Assembly: GCA_964547975.1 (NCBI GenBank)
Contig: CAZJRM010000086.1
Location: 1-19,886 of the forward strand
Origin: CAYJPV01 sp964547975
Lineage (GTDB): Bacteria; Acidobacteriota; Vicinamibacteria; Vicinamibacterales; JAKQTR01
Length of the DNA stretch: 19,886 bases
Direction: 5' to 3'
Under the pieces are notes generated by a model that did not search any database, was not told where the DNA came from, and saw only the letters and a program-made list of their open reading frames with translations. Both the position numbers and the translations under genes were made by a program. Shown here in pieces: positions 8,354 through 14,706 of this stretch (within the stretch, counting starts at the first letter, position 1; each line of letters opens with the position of its first letter).

Positions 8354-8890
8354 TCAGGGGGCGTCCGCCAACTCCCGCGCCAGTTCCGCGAACCGTGCCA
8401 GTTCGCCCGCGTGCCGGCCGAGTTCGCCGGCAACCAGCCGGGCATCGAGCGTGTCATGCTCGTGCACGAGCCGGTTGCGGAATCCGCACATGCGCTGCAG
8501 CGAGACGGCGAACCCGGTGTCCACGAGGCCCGCTTCCGCGAGGATGACGAATGTGTCCGCGTAGGTGCGCGGCGCGCGCAATCCGCGTTCCGCGACGACA
8601 TGCCTCGCGACGCCGATGCACGTGCCGATCGCCAGTTCAAGTGTCCGATCGACGGCGCACTGCGTCATCCAATCGGAGGCGCAAACCGCCGGCGCCACAT
8701 CGACGAGCTGACGAAGCCTCCCGACGAACACGTCGAGTTCCGCCAGCTTCTGCGCCACCGTGTCGCCGAAGGGGCGCGCGGCCCGTTCGCGCACGAAGAC
8801 CCGTTCGAACGTCTCGAAGTCTTCGGCAATCGCCGCCTCGATAAACGAACGCTCCCGTTTCGCCTGTTCCCCGCCCGCCAGCCTGTTCAT
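8354..8890 (-). CDS. HepT-like (DUF86) RNase toxin-family protein, without adjacent MntA partner
   Basis: The region from about residue 44 (TVAQKLAELDVFVGRLR) to the end matches the all-helical HepT/DUF86 family: DRTLELAIGTCIGVARHVVA, RTYADTFVILAEAGLV, and the active-site segment R138-N-R-L-V-H143-E-H145. HepT proteins of HepT-MntA modules are RNases neutralised by a nucleotidyltransferase that AMPylates the Tyr of RX4HXY. Here that Tyr is His145. No MNT gene is present on either side: the upstream neighbour is the divergent ompW and only about 170 bp lie between them. Residues 1-43 are not part of the usual family fold. I prefer the ATG at 8890 (GAGG and AAAGG just upstream) over the ATG at 8926, which has no ribosome site. 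It may be an orphan toxin, a detoxified relic, or a domesticated HEPN protein. Confidence 0.75.
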   Translation of the reverse strand: MNRLAGGEQAKRERSFIEAAIAEDFETFERVFVRERAARPFGDTVAQKLAELDVFVGRLRQLVDVAPAVCASDWMTQCAVDRTLELAIGTCIGVARHVVAERGLRAPRTYADTFVILAEAGLVDTGFAVSLQRMCGFRNRLVHEHDTLDARLVAGELGRHAGELARFAELARELADAP

Positions 8891-9061
8891 CACCTTTCTT
8901 GACCTCGACGACGACGACGTTGCCATCGTCAGGCGCGGACGTCAAGCCGGGTGGACGCCGCAGAACTTCCCGGCCGTATCCCTCGTCTTGGAAAAGGGTG
9001 GTGGACGCCGGCCACTGCGTCGTCCGCCCGCTCTGTCTGACCCCCGGGGAGTATTACTGTC

Positions 9062-9709
9062 ATGCCGTCCGCCAGTCGTGCCTTCCTGCGGTCTGCCTCC
9101 TGGAACGCTCGTGTCGTCCTCTTCGTTGCGGTCGTGCTCGCGCCGGCCTCCATCCATGCCCAGCCGGCGTCGGCCGATCCGGAGTGGAGTGCCCGCACTC
9201 GCCTGCAGTTGACCGGCACGTCCGACTCGTCCGACCCGGCAGGTTACTTCGTGTATTCCGGCGTGCCCATCGAGGTGAGTCTGCGGCGTGATGTCGGTCG
9301 CCTCTGGTCGGTCGAAGCCTCGGCCTCGCTCGAGTCGCGTGAGGTGGATACGACCCGGGCGGGCGTGTCGCCGAGGCTCAATCTCGGTTCGATCCAGACC
9401 CTGCCCGTCAACGTCGTGGCCCTGGTGCGCCCGTGGGCCGGCGCGCGTGTCCGGCCCTACGCCGGCGTCGGCGTGAATCTCACGGTCTTCTGGGAGAAGA
9501 GCGGCGCGCTCGATTCGATGGACCTGACGCCCGGCGTCGGGCTGGCGCTCCAGGCGGGCACCGACATTGCGCTGAGCCCGCTGGCGGTGCTCAACATCGA
9601 TGTGAAGTGGAACCAGCTCGACACCGAGCTCAAGTCGGATGGCGCGCGGGTGGCCCGCCTGTCGATCAACCCGCTGTCGCTGGGCGTCGGATTCGGATTC
9701 CGGTTCTGA
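9062..9709 (+). CDS. OmpW-family outer-membrane beta-barrel protein
   Basis: A 215-aa outer-membrane protein with a signal peptide (hydrophobic VVLFVAVVLAP, cleavage expected after IHA at residue 33). OmpW hallmarks are alternating beta strands and the segment RVRPYAGVGVNLTVFWE, then GVGLALQAGTDI and a final strand ending GVGFGFRF with the C-terminal Phe needed for BAM insertion. OmpW proteins form narrow 8-stranded barrels with a hydrophobic channel for small hydrophobic molecules. The start is well supported by GGGGAG 10 nt upstream of the ATG. It is divergent from the HepT-like gene and followed by a sensor kinase that has its own promoter. Confidence 0.85.
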   Translation: MPSASRAFLRSASWNARVVLFVAVVLAPASIHAQPASADPEWSARTRLQLTGTSDSSDPAGYFVYSGVPIEVSLRRDVGRLWSVEASASLESREVDTTRAGVSPRLNLGSIQTLPVNVVALVRPWAGARVRPYAGVGVNLTVFWEKSGALDSMDLTPGVGLALQAGTDIALSPLAVLNIDVKWNQLDTELKSDGARVARLSINPLSLGVGFGFRF

Positions 9710-9734
9710 GGCGGGCGCGGCGCCGGCCGGCATC

Positions 9735-9762
9735 TTGACTTCGGCGCCCTCCGCGTCATACT
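9735..9762 (+). promoter_or_regulatory. Sigma70-type promoter of the PAS-PAS hybrid kinase
   Basis: TTGACT (9735-9740), 16-bp spacer, CATACT (9757-9762). The start codon at 9790 would leave a leader of about 20 nt with a weak GGAA ribosome site. Confidence 0.5.
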
Positions 9763-9789
9763 CGCGCTGTCCCCCAGTCTGGAACCCCC

Positions 9790-11691
9790 ATGTCCGACCA
9801 TCTTCCGCCCGGAAGCGAAGACAGGTTCCGCCTCCTCGCCGAGGCGTTCTTCGAGGGGATTGCCATTACCGAGGATGGCATCCTGCTCGACTGCAACGGC
9901 CAGATGGCGCAGTTGTTCGGGTATCCGCGGACCGAACTGCTGGGCCGGTCCGTCATCGAGTTCGTCGCGCCCGAACACCGGTCGCTCGTCGCCGACGCGA
10001 TACGGGCCGGAGGGAACGGCCCGTACGAACACGACATGCTGAATCCGGTCCGGGGTCGGATCCCGGTCGAGGTCCGCGCGCGACAGACGATCATCGACGG
10101 CAGGAACGTGCGCGTCACGGCCGTTCGTGACATCTCGGCCCGCCGTGCCGCGGAGGCGGCGGCCCGGGAAGGCGCGTCACGTCTCGAGAGCATCTTCCGC
10201 GCCGCGCCCACGGGTATCGGCATCGTCGCGGAACGGCACCTCGTCGAGGTCAACGACCGGGTGTGTTCGATGACCGGGTACTCACGCGCCGAACTCGTCG
10301 GCCGGAACTCGCGAGTGTTGTACCCGACGGACGAAGAGTGGGCCTGGGTGGGCCGGGAGAAGTACGAGCAGATTCGGCGGACCGGTCTTGGAACTGTCGA
10401 GACTCGCTGGTTGCGCAAGGACGGCGCCGTCATCGACGTCCTGTTGAGTTCGTCACCCATCGACCTCGAAGACTGGGCGAAGGGCGTGACCTTCACCGCC
10501 CTCGATATCACCGAGCGGAAACGCGAGGGCGCCGAGCGGGACCGTCTGCGCGAACAGCTGGCGCAGGCGCAGAAGATGGAGTCCATCGGGCGCCTGGCCG
10601 GCGGAATCGCCCACGACTTCAACAACATGTTGCAGGCGATTCTCGGGAACGTGACCATCGCCCTCGATGATGTGGGCGTTGCGCCACGACAGCGTGAATC
10701 CCTGCTCGAGATCCAGGCCGCGGCCGTTCGCTCGGCGGACCTCACGCGGCAGCTCCTCGCGTTTGCCCGCAAGCAGACGGTGGCGCCGCAGGTGCTCGAC
10801 CTGAACGTTGTCATCGCGGGCATGCTGAAGATGCTGCAGCGCCTCTTGGGCGAGCGAATCGCTCTCGACTGGCATCCAACCGGGAGCGTGCGGCATGTGC
10901 GCGTCGACCCGGGTCAGATCGATCAGGTCCTGGCGAACCTGGTCGTCAATGCCCGGGATGCGATTGACGGCCAGGGCCGGATCGCCATCGAAATCACGTC
11001 GGTGAACGTGGCCGCCTCGTCTGCGCATCCCGAACGGCCGCCCGGCGAGTTCGTGTGTCTGTCGGTGCGGGATGACGGCTGCGGGATGGACGGCGAGACG
11101 GCCCGCCACGCCTTCGAGCCGTTCTTCACGACGAAGGGCCCCGGGCGGGGGACTGGTCTCGGGCTGGCCACCGTGTACGGCATCGCCGTGCAGAATGGCG
11201 GATTCGTCGATGTCGAGTCTTCCCCGGGGCAGGGCACCATCGTTCGGGTCTACTTCCCTCTGGCGGCGGAGGACGACACCAGCGGGAGCGAGCCGCTGTC
11301 GTCCCCAAGTGTTGCGGCCGGCACGGAGACGCTGCTCGTGGTCGAAGACGAGGCACTGGTGCTGCGCCTGGTGCGCAGCGCGCTGACGCGCAGCGGGTAC
11401 ACGGTGCTGCCGGCGTCGACGCCGGGCGAGGCCCTCGCGTTGATGGCCGGTCAGACCGCGCCGGTGCACCTCGTGATCACGGATGTGGTGCTGCCCGAGA
11501 TGAACGGGAGAGAGTTGCTCGACCGACTCCGCGTCCTGCGTCCGGGACTCCGGTGCCTGTTCGTGTCGGGGTATACATCTGACATCATCGCGAAGGAGGG
11601 GGTGCTCGACGCCGGGGTGCACTTCCTGCAGAAGCCCTTCCACCTGTCGGCGCTGGTCGAGCGCGTCCGCCAGGTGCTCGACGGCGCCTGA
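9790..11691 (+). CDS. Soluble PAS-PAS hybrid histidine kinase with receiver domain
   Basis: A 633-aa cytoplasmic hybrid kinase; no signal peptide or membrane segment is visible. Two PAS domains come first (about 12-125, FRLLAEAFFEGIAITEDG; about 148-262, LESIFRAAPTGIGIVAERH), the second followed by a PAC-like segment ending DITERKREGAER. HisKA has H275 in GGIAHDFNN. The ATPase domain has N box (NLVVNARDAI), G1 (DDGCGMD), F box (FEPFFTTK) and G2 (GTGLGLATVYG). The receiver has phospho-acceptor D565 (ITDVVLPEMNG) and Lys in LQKPF. No DNA-binding output is attached or adjacent. Its core is closely similar to that of the 7TM kinase at 3939-6155, which suggests paralogy. The A of its TGA stop is the first base of the palindromic repeat that follows. 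Confidence 0.93.
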   Translation: MSDHLPPGSEDRFRLLAEAFFEGIAITEDGILLDCNGQMAQLFGYPRTELLGRSVIEFVAPEHRSLVADAIRAGGNGPYEHDMLNPVRGRIPVEVRARQTIIDGRNVRVTAVRDISARRAAEAAAREGASRLESIFRAAPTGIGIVAERHLVEVNDRVCSMTGYSRAELVGRNSRVLYPTDEEWAWVGREKYEQIRRTGLGTVETRWLRKDGAVIDVLLSSSPIDLEDWAKGVTFTALDITERKREGAERDRLREQLAQAQKMESIGRLAGGIAHDFNNMLQAILGNVTIALDDVGVAPRQRESLLEIQAAAVRSADLTRQLLAFARKQTVAPQVLDLNVVIAGMLKMLQRLLGERIALDWHPTGSVRHVRVDPGQIDQVLANLVVNARDAIDGQGRIAIEITSVNVAASSAHPERPPGEFVCLSVRDDGCGMDGETARHAFEPFFTTKGPGRGTGLGLATVYGIAVQNGGFVDVESSPGQGTIVRVYFPLAAEDDTSGSEPLSSPSVAAGTETLLVVEDEALVLRLVRSALTRSGYTVLPASTPGEALALMAGQTAPVHLVITDVVLPEMNGRELLDRLRVLRPGLRCLFVSGYTSDIIAKEGVLDAGVHFLQKPFHLSALVERVRQVLDGA

Positions 11692-11757
11692 AAAGGGGGC
11701 CAGGCCCCCTTTTAGGTCACGCCACTCGCCGGCGAAAAGGGGGCCTGGCCCCCTTTT
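11691..11757. terminator. Twin palindromic repeats acting as likely bidirectional terminator
   Basis: Two 23-bp palindromes, 11691-11713 and 11735-11757, each consist of AAAAGGGGGCC, one centre base, and GGCCCCCTTTT. The centre base is A in the first and T in the second, so the cores are reverse complements of each other. Each is followed by AGGTCA. A G/C stem flanked by A4 and T4 is an intrinsic terminator on both strands, and the pair sits exactly between convergent genes (kinase stop at 11689-11691, NUDIX stop at 11761-11763). The sequence identity of the two copies also marks them as a dispersed REP-like repeat. Confidence 0.7.
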
Positions 11758-11760
11758 AGG

Positions 11761-12306
11761 TCAGACCAGTGTCAGGCCCCACGCGGTTTTCAGGTCGATC
11801 ACTTCGCCGCGGCGTACCAACTCCCGCGCCTCGGCCAGTGGGAAAACCCGCACGCGGATATCTTCGTCTTCGTCCTTGTGCGCCTGCGGGCCGTCGGGGG
11901 CAGGCGGCCGCAGCTCCGTCAGCTTGTAGAAGTGCATGACCTCCGTCACGAACCCCGGCGACGGATACCACGCGCCCAGGAACTCGACCTTCGCCGGGAC
12001 CAGCCCGACCTCTTCTTCGCACTCGCGCGCGGCCGCCGGCTCAGGCGCCTCGCCGGGGTCCAGCGAACCGGCCGGTAACTCCCAGATCCACCGGTCCAGC
12101 GCGTACCTGTACTGCCTGATCAAGATGACGTGGTCGGGATCGGGCATCGGGATCATGACGACCGACCCGCGATGGCGGACGATGTCGAGCGTCGTCTCAC
12201 GGCCGTGGGGGAGGCGGACGCGGTCGGCGGTGACGGTGAACACGCGGCCGGTGTAGCAGGTCTGCTGCGAAAGCAGCGTGGCAGACGACTCATCATCGAT
12301 GGGCAT
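11761..12306 (-). CDS. NUDIX hydrolase, ADP-ribose pyrophosphatase type
   Basis: A 181-aa NUDIX enzyme with a perfect Nudix box at residues 80-102: G80-x5-E86-x7-R94-E-C-E-E-E-V-G-L102, whose glutamates bind Mg2+. Upstream features typical of the NudF/ADPRase branch are VMIPMPDPDHVILIRQYRY and the WIWELPAG strand. After the box, AWYPSPGFVTEVMHFYKL also fits ADP-ribose or GDP-mannose pyrophosphatases. It probably hydrolyses a nucleoside diphosphate-sugar to NMP and a sugar phosphate; the exact substrate is not certain. The ATG at 12306 has no Shine-Dalgarno but a -10-like TAAGAT 6 nt upstream. It converges with the PAS-PAS kinase across the palindromic repeats. Confidence 0.9.
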   Translation of the reverse strand: MPIDDESSATLLSQQTCYTGRVFTVTADRVRLPHGRETTLDIVRHRGSVVMIPMPDPDHVILIRQYRYALDRWIWELPAGSLDPGEAPEPAAARECEEEVGLVPAKVEFLGAWYPSPGFVTEVMHFYKLTELRPPAPDGPQAHKDEDEDIRVRVFPLAEARELVRRGEVIDLKTAWGLTLV

Positions 12307-12312
12307 GGGGAC

Positions 12313-12318
12313 ATCTTA
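12313..12318 (-). promoter_or_regulatory. -10 element of the NUDIX gene (leaderless type)
   Basis: Minus-strand TAAGAT followed by GTCCCC (6 nt) and the ATG at 12306. This is the same spacing as in front of the M28 peptidase, methyltransferase and peptidase-MA-like genes. The -35 region is polypurine/polypyrimidine repeat and has no clear box. Confidence 0.4.
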
Positions 12319-12320
12319 TT

Positions 12321-12408
12321 CAAGGGACTAGGGAAGAGGCGATAGGGGATAGGGAAAGGGACCAGGGAAGAGGTGAGAGGCGACAGGCGAGAGACGAGGG
12401 CGAAGGCC
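12321..12408. repeat. Polypurine intergenic tract with imperfect direct repeat
   Basis: The plus strand is almost pure G/A with AGGGA, GATAGGG and GAGAGG words. The 20-mers at 12323-12342 and 12357-12376 share AGGGACNAGGGAAGAGG and agree at 18 of 20 positions, offset 34 bp. It lies between the divergent NUDIX and PAS hybrid kinase genes and has strong strand asymmetry unlike the coding regions. No gene is seen in it. Confidence 0.5.
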
Positions 12409-12514
12409 GGGCGCGCCCCGCTGGGGCCGGGAGCATGGGGGAGGAAGGGGCGCGGCGGGGGTGGGATGTCGCCCGTTGCGCCAGTGTGGTAAGGTTGTCG
12501 CCGGCCACTCAAGT

Positions 12515-14110
12515 ATGAACGGTGCCATTTTTCCGGTGGGCACGGTCCTACCAGTTGAGGTATCGAGGCTCCATGCCGCGCTGTCGGGTCTGACCGGCGG
12601 TATCCTCCTGGTGTCCGAAGACCGCGGCAACGAGTTCGCCAACCAGGCGTTCTGCGACCTGTTCGAATACACAGGCTCGCCGACGTCGTTCCGCGGGTTG
12701 ACCACGTTCGACACGCTGGCGCGTGTCGAGCACGCGTTTGCCGACCCGACCGCTGCCCGCGCCCGCGTCCTCGAAATCCTCGCCCGGGGCGAGCCCGTGC
12801 ATGCCGAAGAGGTGGCCATGCGCGGCGGCCGCACCGTCTTGCGCGACTTCGTGCCGCTGTTCAACGACGGCGCGCGCGCGGGACGCCTGTGGTACCACCA
12901 GGATGTCACCGCGCTGCGGCGGATGCAGTCCGAGCACCTTGCCATGCAGGAGCGGCTGCAGCAGGTCCAGCGCGCCGAGAGCCTCGGCCGCATGGCCGGC
13001 GCCATCGCGCACCACTTCAACAACCGGCTCGCGGTCGTGCTGGGCAACATCGAACGGGCGCTCGACTTCGCCCAGCCTGGATCGGTGGCGCACTCGGCCC
13101 TGACCGACGCGTTGACCGCCGCGCGCCAGTCGGCCGACATCAGCGGCATGATGCGGACCTACCTCGGTCAGAGCACGGAGGCCGCGGTCCCGGTGGACCT
13201 GGCCGCAGCCTGCCGGCGTCAGGTCGAGTCCATGTCCCCGGCCCGGCCGTCCGGCGTCGCGCTCTCGCTGGACGTTCCCGAACGCGGGCCGGTCGTTCGC
13301 GCCACGCCCGCGCAGCTCCAGCAACTCGTCGCGCACCTCGTGACCAACGCGTGGGAGTCGATGGAAGGCCGCGAAGGCACGGTCACAGTCGCCGCCAGTG
13401 TCGTGGCTTCAGACGACCTGCACGCCGAGCGCCTCGACCCGCCCGGCTGGCAGCCCCGCGAACCGGCCTATGCCTGCCTCGAGGTCACCGACTCGGGCAC
13501 CGGCATGGGACCGGATGCCATGGAACTGCTCTTCGAGCCGTTCTTCACGACCAAGCTCACCGGTCGCGGCCTCGGCCTGCCGGTCATCCTGGGCATGCTC
13601 AAGGCCTGGGGCGGCGCCATCGGCGTGCATACGATGCTCTCACGCGGGAGCACCTTCCGTGTGTTCCTGCCCCTCGCGGCCGCCGACGCCACGCCGGTGT
13701 CGTTGCCCGCAGGCGACCCGGGCGCCTACGTTCCGGGCGGTACCGTCCTGCTCGTCGAAGACGAAGAAATGGTCCGGGCCGTGGCGGCGTCGATGCTGCA
13801 GCGGCTGGGGTTCCAGGTGGTGAGCGCCGCCGACGGACGCGAAGCTCTGCGCCGGTTCCGCGAACACCCTGAGTCGTTCCGGTGCGTCGTGACCGACCTT
13901 ACGATGACCGGGATGGGCGGCTGGCAGACCGTGGACGCGCTCCGCAAGATCGTGCCGGACCTGCCCGTCGTCCTGACGAGCGGCTTCGACGAGAGCGAAG
14001 CCATGCGCTCGCGCGGCCCGGCCTCGGGTCCTTCGCCCGTCTTCCTGCACAAGCCGTTCTCGAAAGCGGAACTCGGCCGCGCCGTCGCGCGCGTGCTCTC
14101 GCGGACGTAG
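12515..14110 (+). CDS. PAS hybrid histidine kinase with receiver and altered H box
   Basis: A 531-aa cytoplasmic hybrid kinase. An N-terminal PAS-like domain (about 12-130; LHAALSGLTGGILLVSEDRG) precedes HisKA with phospho-acceptor H166 in AIAHHFNN; the usual acidic residue after the His is His167. The ATPase domain keeps G1 (DSGTGMG), F box (FEPFFTTK) and G2 (GRGLGLPVILG), while the N box is divergent (HLVTNAWESM, N kept). The receiver has phospho-acceptor D461 (VTDLTMTGM) and Lys in HKPF. It is the most divergent of the three hybrid kinases in the window. The ATG at 12515 has a weak ribosome site; nearby in-frame starts upstream run into GC-rich non-coding sequence. It converges with mntR. 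Confidence 0.88.
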   Translation: MNGAIFPVGTVLPVEVSRLHAALSGLTGGILLVSEDRGNEFANQAFCDLFEYTGSPTSFRGLTTFDTLARVEHAFADPTAARARVLEILARGEPVHAEEVAMRGGRTVLRDFVPLFNDGARAGRLWYHQDVTALRRMQSEHLAMQERLQQVQRAESLGRMAGAIAHHFNNRLAVVLGNIERALDFAQPGSVAHSALTDALTAARQSADISGMMRTYLGQSTEAAVPVDLAAACRRQVESMSPARPSGVALSLDVPERGPVVRATPAQLQQLVAHLVTNAWESMEGREGTVTVAASVVASDDLHAERLDPPGWQPREPAYACLEVTDSGTGMGPDAMELLFEPFFTTKLTGRGLGLPVILGMLKAWGGAIGVHTMLSRGSTFRVFLPLAAADATPVSLPAGDPGAYVPGGTVLLVEDEEMVRAVAASMLQRLGFQVVSAADGREALRRFREHPESFRCVVTDLTMTGMGGWQTVDALRKIVPDLPVVLTSGFDESEAMRSRGPASGPSPVFLHKPFSKAELGRAVARVLSRT

Positions 14111-14144
14111 CGACGGCGATTCCCGTTCGAGGCCGGGGCCGGCG

Positions 14145-14621
14145 TCAGCGCCGGTTCGGCCGGGCGGCCCCACGCAGGTGACGCCGGAGCGCGTCGAGCG
14201 TGGCCGGACTGACGTGGTGTTCGATGCCCTCCGCGTCCGCTTCGGCCGTGCCCTCGGGGACACCAATCGACCGCAGGAACTCGACCACCACCCGATGCCG
14301 TTCCCGCGCGTCCGCTGCCAGAGACGCGCCGCGTTCGGTCAGGAAAATCCCCCGGTACGGCCGCGAGACGACGAACCCGTCCCGTTGCAGGCGGCTGACC
14401 GTTCGCGTGGCGGTGACGTGCGACACGCCCATCCGGTGGGCCAGGTCGACGAGCCGGGCTTCTCCGACACTCCGCGTCAGTTCGTCGATAGCCTCGACGT
14501 AATCCTCGGCGGTTTCGTACGCGTGACTCTGGCGCGTATGACGACGGGCGGACGCCTGGACGTCGGCGGCCCGCGAGGGCGACTTGGGTGGCGGCGCCGG
14601 GCGCGCCGGTCGGGTGGCCAT
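14145..14621 (-). CDS. mntR: Manganese-responsive DtxR-family regulator MntR
   Basis: A 158-aa metalloregulator. The winged helix-turn-helix (ARLVDLAHRMGVSHVTATRT, then LQRDGFVVSRPYRGIFLTERG) precedes a helical dimerisation domain. All six metal ligands of Bacillus MntR are present with identical spacing: D40 and E43 (AEDYVEAI), H109 (RHRVVVEFL), and E131, E134 and H135 (EGIEHH). As in MntR, there is no third SH3-like domain as in DtxR/IdeR. Metal-bound dimers are expected to repress manganese uptake genes. An extra basic N-terminal tail of about 30 residues precedes the usual start of the fold. The start at 14621 is preferred because a TATGCT -10-like element lies 10 nt upstream; the ATG at 14636 overlaps it. 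Divergent from the TonB receptor. Confidence 0.92.
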   Translation of the reverse strand: MATRPARPAPPPKSPSRAADVQASARRHTRQSHAYETAEDYVEAIDELTRSVGEARLVDLAHRMGVSHVTATRTVSRLQRDGFVVSRPYRGIFLTERGASLAADARERHRVVVEFLRSIGVPEGTAEADAEGIEHHVSPATLDALRRHLRGAARPNRR

Positions 14622-14649
14622 ACGGAGGGACAGCATACCTGATGCGGGG

Positions 14650-14678
14650 TTGACCGCCTACGCTACACAATGTAGCAT
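14650..14678 (+). promoter_or_regulatory. Promoter of the TonB-dependent receptor gene
   Basis: TTGACC (14650-14655), a 17-bp spacer and TAGCAT (14673-14678). The expected start near 14685 leaves a short leader with GAGGAG before the ATG at 14707. The spacer and -10 are covered by the inverted-repeat operator, a geometry suited to repression. Confidence 0.55.
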
Positions 14679-14686
14679 AGGCTACA
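14657..14686. promoter_or_regulatory. Nested inverted-repeat operator, probable MntR box
   Basis: CCTACGCTACA (14657-14667), CAA, TGTAGCATAGG (14671-14681): 11-bp arms matching at 10 of 11. The right arm also pairs with a third half-site, TGTAGC (14671-14676) with GCTACA (14681-14686). Three GCTACA-type half-sites thus lie in 25 bp between the divergent mntR and receptor genes. Its position over the receptor promoter and near the regulator's own -35 region suggests dual control by the adjacent MntR. Confidence 0.65.
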
Positions 14687-14706
14687 CGCAACCGAGGAGA
14701 GCCCCC

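Noticed and set aside
8949..9009. Repeated GTGGACGCCG words upstream of ompW
   Set aside because: Only 10 bp, two copies, no fixed relation to a promoter; may be chance.
14139..14154. CCGGCG/CGCCGG hairpin across the mntR stop as a terminator
   Set aside because: Only a 6-bp stem with a 4-nt loop and no T-run; expected by chance in such GC-rich sequence.
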